Assembly: GCA_004552385.1 (NCBI GenBank)
Contig: SFOL01000013.1
Location: 1-30,246 of the forward strand
Length of the DNA: 30,246 nucleotides
Direction of reading: 5' to 3'
Source: Bacteroidales bacterium
GTDB taxonomy: Bacteria; Bacteroidota; Bacteroidia; Bacteroidales; Marinilabiliaceae
Shown here: positions 8,420 through 15,235 of the stretch, piece after piece
Position numbering within the stretch: the first letter of the stretch is position 1
How the letters are laid out: the number at the start of each line of letters is the position of its first letter
Notes under the pieces: model-generated
What the model was told of the DNA's origin: nothing
Seen by the model: only the letters and a program-made list of their open reading frames with translations
The model's database searches: none
Made by a program: the position numbers and the translations under genes

Positions 8420-8671
8420 TTACGCATATATCTTGTCGGTGGCATCCTTTATGGCGTTCGGCTTCCGTTGGTTGTACCATTCTTCCCACTCCTTAGCGGT
8501 TTGCCCTTTGAATTCTTGCATAAGCTCAGACATTTGTCCTACGACTTTGGGGCGTGTTCCCTGAGCTGTTTGGTTTATTTGGTTTATCAGCATTGCTGTG
8601 TACTTCGGAAACTTATAGATTGGTGTGCCTGCGTACAAAGCCATGTCCATATTGCTCAGCTTCTCTTTCAT
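8420..8671 (-). CDS. Truncated MjaI-type restriction endonuclease-like ORF (N-terminal fragment)
   Basis: The ORF encodes 83 residues. The segment YKFPKYTAMLINQINQ, followed by AQGTRPKVVGQMSELMQEF and then EEWYNQRKPNAIKDATDKIY, matches my memory of the N-terminal part of MjaI-family restriction endonucleases (usually about 200 residues). The reading stops with TAA where the family normally continues, and the opposite-strand OmpA-like gene begins 23 bp further on, so the catalytic part appears to be missing. The start codon overlaps the stop of the upstream regulator (ATGA), as in controller-regulated restriction systems. No DNA methyltransferase is present in the window. The family match is from recall, not from a search. 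Alternatives are an intact small protein of unknown role or a domesticated fragment. Base composition is more A+T-rich than the neighbours. Confidence 0.6.
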   Translation of the reverse strand: MKEKLSNMDMALYAGTPIYKFPKYTAMLINQINQTAQGTRPKVVGQMSELMQEFKGQTAKEWEEWYNQRKPNAIKDATDKIYA

Positions 8672-8916
8672 AGGTTGTTAATTTCCTCCTCTATCTCAAT
8701 GATGAAATCTACGAATGCAAGGTCTAAAGCGCGGCAGATCGTGCGAAGCTCAATTATGTCAATCCGCCTTTCGCAAGTCTCTATTTTGCTTACATCACAT
8801 TGGTTGACTTTTAACTTTTCTGCAAACTGACGCTGGGTCATACCCATGCGTTCTCGGCGATTGCGTATTTTAGCGATTATCAGTCGATATTGGTCGCTAT
8901 GTATGCTTTTGTCCAT
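8668..8916 (-). CDS. Small XRE-family helix-turn-helix regulator, possible restriction-modification controller protein
   Basis: An 82-residue protein that is almost only an HTH_3 domain. The helix-turn-helix is at about 27-46 (TQRQFAEKLKVNQCDVSKIE), followed by ERRIDIIELRTICRALDL and an acidic C-terminus. Size and layout fit C (controller) proteins of type II restriction systems, and the 4-bp ATGA overlap with the endonuclease-like ORF supports translational coupling. The frame extends upstream to a TTG at 8970, but that longer start would run across the putative promoter, so ATG 8916 is preferred. An 8-bp perfect inverted repeat around the -7 element suggests autoregulation. A stand-alone phage-type or toxin-antitoxin regulator cannot be excluded. 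The HTH family is certain; the controller role is an inference. Confidence 0.75.
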   Translation of the reverse strand: MDKSIHSDQYRLIIAKIRNRRERMGMTQRQFAEKLKVNQCDVSKIETCERRIDIIELRTICRALDLAFVDFIIEIEEEINNL

Positions 8917-8929
8917 CACGCCTTCCACC

Positions 8930-8971
8930 ACTTTTAAATGCAAATGTCTACGATTAAAAGTCGTATTCAAA
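8930..8971 (-). promoter_or_regulatory. Putative promoter and overlapping operator of the HTH regulator
   Basis: Read on the minus strand, TTTG (8971-8968) is followed after 19 bp by GACATTTG (8948-8941), one mismatch from the -7 consensus TAnnTTTG. The -7 box lies between the arms of a perfect 8-bp inverted repeat (ACTTTTAA at 8930-8937, TTAAAAGT at 8954-8961, 16-bp spacer). A repressor dimer bound there would occlude the promoter. The expected leader to ATG 8916 is only about 15-20 nt. Confidence 0.5.
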
Positions 8972-9158
8972 GACGGAATATTGAATAGTTGTGCCTCTGA
9001 CTTTCAGAGTGTTTGGTGATTTTCTCTATAGCGTGACGGTACACCGCCGTTTCGTTTTCCGGGTTTGAAAGAATAGGCCAAGTCTGAATATCTGCGCGCT
9101 AACCTCCTAACTATCATAATTCCCACTTCTTATTCATCGTCATTTTCACCCCCTCCCT

Positions 9159-10115
9159 TCACACCACCTCGCCCGGGTCAACCACGATATCCTCCGTAGG
9201 CACCTTCCCCCAGTCGAACGCTTCGACGAACTCGCCCACGCTCATAGGCCTCCAGCTCGTCTGGAAGCCAGCCCACCAGCCCATGAGTCCCACCAGCTCT
9301 ACGGGGCGCAGTCGCTCGCGTATCTTGTCCATGGCCAGTGAGCGCTCGCGCTTGCTCAGCCTGCTCCCGTCGGGAGCCACCAGCAGTGGGAAGTGGCAGT
9401 AGCTCGGTGCGGCGTAGCCAAGCTCGCGCAGCAGGTAGCTCTGCTCGTGGGAGGCCGACAGCAGGTCGCGGGCGCGCACCACCTCGTTCACGCCCATCAG
9501 AGCGTCGTCCACCACCACGGCCAGCTGATAGGCGTAGTTGCCGTCCGCCCGGCGCAAGATGAAGTCGCCGCGGTCTTTGGCCAAGTTGGCTCTCTGAGCG
9601 CCGTAGTGTCCGTCGACCACTGTGCTCTCCTCGTCGGGCAGCAGCATGCGCCATGCGGGCTTGCGTTTCTTTCGCAGCTCTTCCTTCTCTGCCTCGCTTA
9701 GCGTCAGGCACGTGCGGGCGTATATAGTGTGCCCGTCCGAGGCGTGAGGGGCCGACGCCGCGGTCAGGTCCTGGCGGCGGCAGAAGCATTCGTACGCCAA
9801 CCCGCTTGTTTGCAGTTTGCGGAACTCTTCGGCGTATATGCCGTCCCTCTCGCTCTGGTAATACGGGCCGTGTCCCCCGTCTGTAGCCGCGCCAGCCCCC
9901 TCGTCGGCCACGAGGCCCATCCACGCCAGGTCGTCAACAATCTGGGCGGAGTACTCCGGGCGGCAACGCTGCCTGTCAAGATCCTCAATGCGCAGAAGCC
10001 ACTTGCCGCCGCGGCTCTTGGCCGAGCCGTAACTCATGAGGGCGGCGAATATGTTGCCCAAGTGCATGCGACCGCTTGGCGACGGGGCGAAACGCCCTAC
10101 TATTGCATCTCCCAT
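9159..10115 (-). CDS. gluQ: Glutamyl-Q tRNA(Asp) synthetase
   Basis: This enzyme activates glutamate and transfers it to the queuosine base at position 34 of tRNA(Asp). It is a GluRS paralogue lacking the anticodon-binding domain. Seen here: GRFAPSPSGRMHLGN (residues 7-21, the HIGH-type motif), RIEDLD (42-47), zinc ligands C110, C112, Y132 and C136 with E. coli-like spacing for the last pair, and RLSKR (252-256) in place of KMSKS. At 318 residues the length agrees with the family. ATG 10115 gives the conserved N-terminus and follows an A-rich leader; an upstream in-frame ATG at 10205 would force translation through a hairpin and add unlike sequence. It is the last gene of the rseP-pdxA run, separated from pdxA by 109 bp. 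Confidence 0.93.
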   Translation of the reverse strand: MGDAIVGRFAPSPSGRMHLGNIFAALMSYGSAKSRGGKWLLRIEDLDRQRCRPEYSAQIVDDLAWMGLVADEGAGAATDGGHGPYYQSERDGIYAEEFRKLQTSGLAYECFCRRQDLTAASAPHASDGHTIYARTCLTLSEAEKEELRKKRKPAWRMLLPDEESTVVDGHYGAQRANLAKDRGDFILRRADGNYAYQLAVVVDDALMGVNEVVRARDLLSASHEQSYLLRELGYAAPSYCHFPLLVAPDGSRLSKRERSLAMDKIRERLRPVELVGLMGWWAGFQTSWRPMSVGEFVEAFDWGKVPTEDIVVDPGEVV

Positions 10116-10157
10116 TTTCTTTTTGGCGTTTGTGTGCAACGTGTCGTTGATAAAGCC

Positions 10158-10196
10158 GACGCGCCAGTCACCCTTCGCGGGGTGAGCCGGCGCGTC
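10158..10196 (-). terminator. Hairpin between pdxA and gluQ (weak terminator or processing site)
   Basis: Arms GACGCGCC (10158-10165) and GGCGCGTC (10189-10196), extended by TCACCC/GGGTGA, form a 14-bp stem with a small internal loop. On the minus strand it is followed by GGCTTTATC, too poor in T for a clear intrinsic terminator; on the plus strand TTTGTCC follows. It may reduce, rather than abolish, transcription into gluQ. Confidence 0.5.
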
Positions 10197-10224
10197 TTTG
10201 TCCATTTCTGCCGTAGCGGGCGGG

Positions 10225-11271
10225 TTATGCGTAGCGCTCGGTGCGCGTCTCGCCCTTCACGGTCAGTTTGTTAGCTTCGAGCTCTATGTTCACTTTCCTG
10301 TTCCTGGCAATGTCCATGGCCAGGTATATGGCCTCGCGCATTGATGTCGGGTCCGCCTTGTCCTGTCCGGCTATGTCATAGGCCGTGCCGTGGTCGGGCG
10401 ATGTGCGTATGATAGGCAGTCCGGCGGTGTAGTTCACGCCGCTCGTGAACGCGAGAGCCTTGAAGGGGGCGAGCCCTTGGTCGTGATACATTGCCAGGAT
10501 GGCGTCAAACTTGCCGAGGGTGTCACTGCCGAAGAGGCCGTCGGCAGGGTACGGGCCCATGGCGCATATGCCCTCCTCCTGAGCCTTAGCTATGGCGGGT
10601 GATATGACGGTCTCCTCCTCCTCGCCCAGCAACCCGTGGTCGCCAGAGTGGGGGTTCAGCCCCAGCACTGCTATGCGGGGGCCGTCTATGTTAAAGTCCT
10701 GCTTCAGAGATTTGTTCAGTATCCTGAGCTTACTCAATATCTTGTCCTGGGTTATGAACTGCGCCACTTTGCATATGGGCACGTGACCCGCCACGACGCC
10801 CACTCGCAGCTTCCCTGCCACCAACAGCATGAGCGCGGGGGCCTGCGCGGCCTGCTCCAGATACTCCGTATGGCCGGGGAAGTGGAAGTTCTCGCTCTGT
10901 ATGTTCTTCTTATTTATCGGCGCCGTCACCACCGCGTCTATCTTGCCGTCGCTAAGGTCGCGCACGGCGGCCTCAAGTGCTGCAAACGCCGCCTGGCCCG
11001 CGGCTTCTGACGATTTTCCGAGCTCCACTTTTATGTTGTCGTCTCCGCACGTCACTATGTTGATGCGCTTGGGGTGGGCCTCGTCGGCGTCGTTTATGTT
11101 GTTTAGGCTGAAGCCCGCCACGTTGAGAGCCTTCCTGTGGTAGGCCGCGGCCTTGGGCGAACCGTATATTATCGGGGTCAGGTCCTCTATCACCTCCATG
11201 TCTTGCAAGGCTTTCATTATCACTTCGTAGCCTATGCCGTTCACGTCGCCTTGCGTTATGCCTATTTTCAT
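10225..11271 (-). CDS. pdxA: 4-hydroxythreonine-4-phosphate dehydrogenase (vitamin B6 synthesis)
   Basis: PdxA oxidises 4-phosphohydroxy-L-threonine with NAD(P), in the cytosol, to supply the precursor that PdxJ condenses to pyridoxine phosphate. The 348-residue protein starts MKIGITQGDVNGIGYEV, has the substrate-contacting HT pair at 134-135 (FPGHTEYL), and three metal-ligand histidines at H163 (AGHVP), H208 (LNPHSG) and H263 (MYHDQGLAP), matching the E. coli positions 166, 211 and 266. IIRTSPDHGTAYDIAG near 287-302 is also characteristic. It starts 27 bp after the DUF4837 gene and is clearly in the same transcription unit. No pdxJ is in the window. Nothing is missing from the active site. 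Confidence 0.96.
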   Translation of the reverse strand: MKIGITQGDVNGIGYEVIMKALQDMEVIEDLTPIIYGSPKAAAYHRKALNVAGFSLNNINDADEAHPKRINIVTCGDDNIKVELGKSSEAAGQAAFAALEAAVRDLSDGKIDAVVTAPINKKNIQSENFHFPGHTEYLEQAAQAPALMLLVAGKLRVGVVAGHVPICKVAQFITQDKILSKLRILNKSLKQDFNIDGPRIAVLGLNPHSGDHGLLGEEEETVISPAIAKAQEEGICAMGPYPADGLFGSDTLGKFDAILAMYHDQGLAPFKALAFTSGVNYTAGLPIIRTSPDHGTAYDIAGQDKADPTSMREAIYLAMDIARNRKVNIELEANKLTVKGETRTERYA

Positions 11272-11298
11272 CTTCTTCTGTTTTTTGCGTTGAGTGGT

Positions 11299-12324
11299 TT
11301 AAAAGGTCAGTGTGTACATTATGGCCTCCAGCTGCCTTATGTGGTTGCGCTTGAGCTCGCGCGAGGGGTAATACACGTAGCCGTCGGTCACTACCACGCG
11401 GCTGTTGGCCTCGTCGAGCACCGCGCGCATTATGAACGGGCCGCCCATCGCCGCTCCGTCCATCCTCCATAGACCCCGCAGCTCGGCCACGTCATGGCCG
11501 TCTTGCATCCTTTCGCCGTATTTATACACCATCTCGTCCTCATAAGTGGTCTCGGTCTTCATCCGGGAGTTGTTGGGACCTATGATGTTGGCGTACACGG
11601 CCGAGTCGCGGTGGGCTATGAGAGCCTGCTTGGTCATGCTCTCGGGTCCCGTGTATGGGTATGTGTATATTATTATTCCGTCGGAATACTCGTCAGTGTC
11701 CGACATGAACCATGACACGTCGTCCTTGCGGGCCGGGCGGCACTTGTCGAACATGTTGGGGATGGTTATGTTCACACCCCACCGTTTGGCGACTTCTGAG
11801 GTGTTAGCCCCGCTCTTTATCCGCTTGTAATATTTGACGAGCCTTTCGCGCTCCGCCTTGGTGAGGAAACTCACTATTTTTATCTCGTTCCGCGATGCTA
11901 CGCCGGCCACCGCCTCGCCGCTCTTGCCCTGTATGCGGATTACAGCCTGCTGCCTCGCCCATGTATCTTTATAGAAGGCTATGGTGTCGGTCTTCATCGT
12001 GTCGGCAATGTCCACCACTATGATGTTGCGGAGCTTGTGCATATTATAGTCAGGGTCGAAGAGTCCGTGCGGCACGGCCTGCATATCGAATATCGGCTCA
12101 GCCATGGGCAGACCCAAGTACTCCTGGCCCAGGATGCGGCTCATGACGCGGCCTGCCGTGTCCTCCTGCGCGGCCTTGTTCATCACCACCAGAACCTCGC
12201 CGGCGCGCCCCGTTATCTCGGGCTTGAACGCCTGTTTCGCATCGTTGCTGCTGCACGAGGCCATGACGGCGGCCATGACGCACGCCGCCGATGCCTTTAT
12301 TGCTGATTTCATTAGGTCTTTCAT
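11299..12324 (-). CDS. DUF4837 family lipoprotein
   Basis: A 341-residue envelope lipoprotein with lipobox VMASC (Cys24). The next residues are Ser-Ser-Asn-Asp, so there is no clear Lys-acidic surface-export signal and a periplasmic location is likely. The mature protein begins with a conserved block (PEITGRAGEVLVVM) and later has NMHKLRNIIVVDI, WGVNITIPNMF and GLWRMDGAAMGGPFI, features I associate with DUF4837, a Bacteroidetes-specific family of unknown function. It lies 30 bp downstream of the lytic transglycosylase gene and 27 bp upstream of pdxA, within the minus-strand run. A role in cell-wall or envelope upkeep is suggested only by its neighbours. Met5 is an alternative start without consequence for the lipobox. 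Confidence 0.85.
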   Translation of the reverse strand: MKDLMKSAIKASAACVMAAVMASCSSNDAKQAFKPEITGRAGEVLVVMNKAAQEDTAGRVMSRILGQEYLGLPMAEPIFDMQAVPHGLFDPDYNMHKLRNIIVVDIADTMKTDTIAFYKDTWARQQAVIRIQGKSGEAVAGVASRNEIKIVSFLTKAERERLVKYYKRIKSGANTSEVAKRWGVNITIPNMFDKCRPARKDDVSWFMSDTDEYSDGIIIYTYPYTGPESMTKQALIAHRDSAVYANIIGPNNSRMKTETTYEDEMVYKYGERMQDGHDVAELRGLWRMDGAAMGGPFIMRAVLDEANSRVVVTDGYVYYPSRELKRNHIRQLEAIMYTLTF

Positions 12325-12354
12325 TTTCGTTAGTCTCCTTTCCCGTCGTTTCTC

Positions 12355-13566
12355 TTACGTCTTCTCTTCCACCACGAAGAAATACGGTGAAATCTCGCGG
12401 TCGTATATTATTGTCAGGCGTTGGCCTATCTTTATGTCTTTGGTGTCCATGCCGTTCCATTTCATGATGTTGGCCGCCGTCGTCTGATACTGCATCGCTA
12501 TTTTGTGCAGATACTCGCCCTTGGTCACCACGTGCGTCAGCGTGTCGGTGACTATTTTCGGGGTGCCGAAAAATCCAGCAAGGTCTGGGGCGGCGTCGGG
12601 GCGGAGCATACGCTCTATGCGCAGGTAGCGCGATATGTTGTCGCGCGGCAGGGTCAGACGTTTCGGGGTGCCGTCGTATGCTATGAAATCTTTGATATAC
12701 TGCGGGTTGAGCTGTTGGAGCGTCTCTCGCTTCACGCCCGATGCGCGGCTCAGCTGGTCAAACGACAGGCTCATGTTCACGTATACCGTGTCGACGTCGT
12801 CTATCGTGTAGGCGGGCTTCGCCGGACGGATGTTGTGCATCTGGTAATAGTTCATGACGTAGTTCACCGCTATGAACGCCGGCACGTATGACCGCATCTC
12901 GGGGGTCAAGTAGGGCGAAAGCTCCCAGAAGTTCTTTTTCACGCCGCCCGACCGCTCTATGGCTTTCTGCACTTGACCCAGTCCGCCGTTATACGCCGCC
13001 AGGGCCAATTGCCAGTCCCCGAGGTTTTTATACAAGTATTGCAGGTAGCGGCACGCTGCGTCTGTGCTCTTCCTCACGTCGCACCGCTCGTCCTCATAGC
13101 TCGTCACCTTCAGGTTCATCATTATCCCGGCGTGGTAGAGGAACTGCCACAGACCCATGGCGCCGCTCTTTGACTTCGCTTTCGGGTCCAGTGCGCTCTC
13201 TATCACCGCCAGATATTTCAGCTCCTGCGGCAGGTTATATTTGCTCAGGTACTCCTCGAAAATCGGGAAGTAAAGCTCGGCTCTGCCCAATATGTTAGCC
13301 AAGTGGTCGCGCCTGCGCTCCAGGTAGACGTCTATGTAGGCTCTGACCTGGGTGTTATATTCCAATGTTATGGGCGACAAGTCGTTAAGACGCTCCATGC
13401 GCCTGGCGTACACGTAGTCGGGCACTTGTGGGTTCACTCCGCCGCCTTGGTTTTGCGCCCTGACGGTGGCGTGGCATGCCAACGCCGCCGTCACCAGTGC
13501 CAGCACCCTTATCGCCGCCATGCATATGACGCCTTTGCGCCTCGCTACGTCTCCTGACCTCGGCAT
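12355..13566 (-). CDS. MltD-like membrane/periplasmic lytic transglycosylase with LysM domain
   Basis: This enzyme cleaves the MurNAc-GlcNAc bond of peptidoglycan to 1,6-anhydro products in the periplasm. An SLT (goose-lysozyme-like) domain spans about 100-245. The catalytic Glu123 is in LAVIESALDPKA, followed by SGAMGLWQF and later LALAAYNGGLGQV. A degenerate LysM-like stretch (about 265-295) and a clear C-terminal LysM (about 345-390, VTKGEYLHKIAMQYQTT, then GQRLTIIY) bind the glycan. The signal peptide is MAAIRVLALVTAALACHATVRAQ if translation starts at Met16 (13521). The upstream ATG 13566, with GGAGG 8 nt before it, is equally possible and is used here. It follows rseP by 27 bp. Confidence 0.9.
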   Translation of the reverse strand: MPRSGDVARRKGVICMAAIRVLALVTAALACHATVRAQNQGGGVNPQVPDYVYARRMERLNDLSPITLEYNTQVRAYIDVYLERRRDHLANILGRAELYFPIFEEYLSKYNLPQELKYLAVIESALDPKAKSKSGAMGLWQFLYHAGIMMNLKVTSYEDERCDVRKSTDAACRYLQYLYKNLGDWQLALAAYNGGLGQVQKAIERSGGVKKNFWELSPYLTPEMRSYVPAFIAVNYVMNYYQMHNIRPAKPAYTIDDVDTVYVNMSLSFDQLSRASGVKRETLQQLNPQYIKDFIAYDGTPKRLTLPRDNISRYLRIERMLRPDAAPDLAGFFGTPKIVTDTLTHVVTKGEYLHKIAMQYQTTAANIMKWNGMDTKDIKIGQRLTIIYDREISPYFFVVEEKT

Positions 13567-13593
13567 CGCACTCGCCTCCGCGTCTATCGCCTG

Positions 13594-14922
13594 TTATTTA
13601 CCTATGATGAAGCGCACTATGTCCGCTCCGTTGGCGTAAACCACCAGCAGCAGGATTAGGCCCATGCCTATCGTCTGCGCCACCTCAAGGACCCGGTCGC
13701 TCGCCTTGTAGCCCGTTATCATCTCTATTATGACGAACAGCAGGTGCCCGCCGTCCAGCCCCGGGATGGGCAGTAAGTTCATCACGGCCAGTATTATTGC
13801 CAGGAAGGCGGTGTTGAACCAGAATGCCTGCCAGTTCCAGCGTGACGGGAACATCTTGGCTATCGTGCCGAAGCCGCCCACCTTTGTCGCGCCCTCCTTG
13901 GTGAAGAGCATGGGCAGCTGCTTGCAATAGTTCACGAGCAGGTCTTTGCCCTTCATCACGCCGGCGGGCAACGCCTCCCACAGGCTGTATTCTATTGTCT
14001 TGGGCGTGAGCCATCGGGTGGGGGGGCAGTTGTATATGCCCACCTTGCCGTCTTCCCCGACGTTTACGTCCAGTGTGTCGACTCCGCCGCCGACGCGTGC
14101 CACGACTATGCTAACCTCGCGCCCCTTAAGGCTGTCCATCACCATGGCGAACTCATAAAAGGACGGCGTCGACACGTAGCCCGCGCTTATGACAGAGTCG
14201 CCCTTGGCCATTCCGCAAGCCTCGGCGGGGCTGCCCGCCATGACGGAGTCAACCACCGTCGGCACCCTGAACGCGAAAAGGGCCTGGCTGTCGTCTCCGC
14301 TCAGTATGTCGCGGAAGAAGTCGTGCGGCAACTTGATACTCATGGCCTCGCCACGCCGCACGATGTCCACTGTGCATGTGTCTTCAAATATTATGGCGTT
14401 GGCCGCCTCCTTATATGTCTCGCACACCCTCCCGTTCACGCCGATCACGATGTCTCCATTCCGGAACCCCGCGCCCTGCATCACGTCGCTGAAGTCGAAC
14501 CCGTTGCGACCCTCTGAGAGGGGCAGGTAGGTCTCGCCGTAAGAGTACGCCATGATCCAGAAGATCAGGGGGGCGGTTATGAGGTTCACCATTATTCCGC
14601 CCGCCATGACGAGCGCGCGCTGCCACGCCGGCTTGGCGCGAAACTCCCATTCTTGCACGGGCTGGCTCATCTGGTCCGTGTCCATCGACTCGTCTATCAT
14701 GCCCGCTATCTTGACATAGCCGCCTAATGGGAGCCAGCCTACGCCATACTCCGTCTCGCCCTTCTTGAACGAGAACAGTTTGAATCCGGCGTCAAAAAAC
14801 AGGAAGAACTTCTCTACCTTTATCTTGAAAAGTTTTGCAAAAAGGAAGTGGCCGAGTTCATGGGTCACCACGAGTATCGACAGGCTCAGCAACAGCTGAA
14901 GCGCCATTATTAAGTAGTCCAT
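13594..14922 (-). CDS. rseP: RseP-type site-2 (intramembrane) zinc metalloprotease
   Basis: An inner-membrane site-2 protease that cuts anti-sigma factors or leftover signal peptides within the membrane. The zinc motif HELGH is at residues 21-25 in the first membrane helix, and the second signature LLPIPGLDGGH (Asp390) is in the C-terminal membrane segment. Between them lie two PDZ-like modules (about 145-215, containing GFRNGDIVIGVNG; about 215-300, containing AGSPAEACGMAKGDSVI). At 442 residues it is complete and typical for Bacteroidetes RseP. It heads the minus-strand run; dxr, its usual upstream neighbour in many Bacteroidetes, is absent here, and a divergent sensor gene lies upstream instead. 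The substrate cannot be told from this window. Confidence 0.94.
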   Translation of the reverse strand: MDYLIMALQLLLSLSILVVTHELGHFLFAKLFKIKVEKFFLFFDAGFKLFSFKKGETEYGVGWLPLGGYVKIAGMIDESMDTDQMSQPVQEWEFRAKPAWQRALVMAGGIMVNLITAPLIFWIMAYSYGETYLPLSEGRNGFDFSDVMQGAGFRNGDIVIGVNGRVCETYKEAANAIIFEDTCTVDIVRRGEAMSIKLPHDFFRDILSGDDSQALFAFRVPTVVDSVMAGSPAEACGMAKGDSVISAGYVSTPSFYEFAMVMDSLKGREVSIVVARVGGGVDTLDVNVGEDGKVGIYNCPPTRWLTPKTIEYSLWEALPAGVMKGKDLLVNYCKQLPMLFTKEGATKVGGFGTIAKMFPSRWNWQAFWFNTAFLAIILAVMNLLPIPGLDGGHLLFVIIEMITGYKASDRVLEVAQTIGMGLILLLVVYANGADIVRFIIGK

Positions 14923-15049
14923 TTGGGGAATCTTGGGCGCGCACGAGCGCGCGTTCCGTAACTTGCTTGTGTTATTCCGTTATTTCTAATAGGTGGCGCG
15001 CCGCGTCTTAGCGCCCGTCTTGTCGGGGCGAAAAGTGCGATCCCGCGCA

Positions 15050-15077
15050 TTATGCGAAGTTAATCATTTTATGCGAA
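15050..15077. repeat. 9-bp direct repeat TTATGCGAA, spaced 19 bp start to start
   Basis: TTATGCGAA occurs at 15050-15058 and again at 15069-15077, in the divergent region upstream of both rseP and the sensor gene. About two helical turns between the copies would put them on one face of the DNA. A regulator binding site is possible but unproven. Confidence 0.4.
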
Positions 15078-15179
15078 TAAGCCCGCAGAATGTTAATTTG
15101 TTGCCGCGTCGGCGCGCTTACTCCCTCGCTTTGTTACTTTTTCTTCATTGCCGGCCCCGCTTTATTTTGCATTAAGAGG

Positions 15180-15187
15180 TATCTTTG
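15180..15187 (+). promoter_or_regulatory. Bacteroidetes-type -7 element of the propeller-sensor gene
   Basis: TATCTTTG matches TAnnTTTG, 48 bp before the ATG at 15236, giving an expected leader of about 40 nt. No TTTG lies at the canonical -33 distance; an early TTTG at 15166 is too close. Confidence 0.45.
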
Positions 15188-15235
15188 CCGCGCAGGTAGG
15201 CCTCGCAGCCTGCTTTTTCATTCTGATGTCCAATC

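Larger units (their letters stand above)
14923..15235. other. Divergent intergenic region between rseP and the propeller sensor (313 bp)
   Basis: No gene is visible. It contains a GCGCGC inverted repeat (14937-14942 and 14947-14952) in the rseP leader, an 8-bp GGCGCGCC palindrome near 14995, a 9-bp direct repeat TTATGCGAA (15050-15058 and 15069-15077), and the -7 element TATCTTTG at 15180. No consensus promoter for rseP was found; the best candidate, TAACTTCG on the minus strand at 15062-15055, has one mismatch and overlaps the first direct repeat. Confidence 0.6.

Noticed and set aside
8917..8970. N-terminal extension of the HTH protein from TTG 8970
   Set aside because: The added 18 codons lie over the putative -33/-7 elements and operator; ATG 8916 gives a normal controller-size protein.
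8995..9009. CTCTGA/TCAGAG mini-hairpin as a terminator for gluQ
   Set aside because: Only six base pairs, a 3-nt loop, no T-run on the minus strand and about 150 bp from the stop codon.
10116..10205. N-terminal extension of gluQ from ATG 10205
   Set aside because: It would include the pdxA-gluQ hairpin in the coding region and add 30 residues unlike the family, whereas ATG 10115 gives the conserved N-terminus directly.
14937..14952. GCGCGC inverted repeat in the rseP leader as an operator
   Set aside because: Short alternating G/C sequence arises easily in this G+C-rich DNA; no conservation or second copy to support it.
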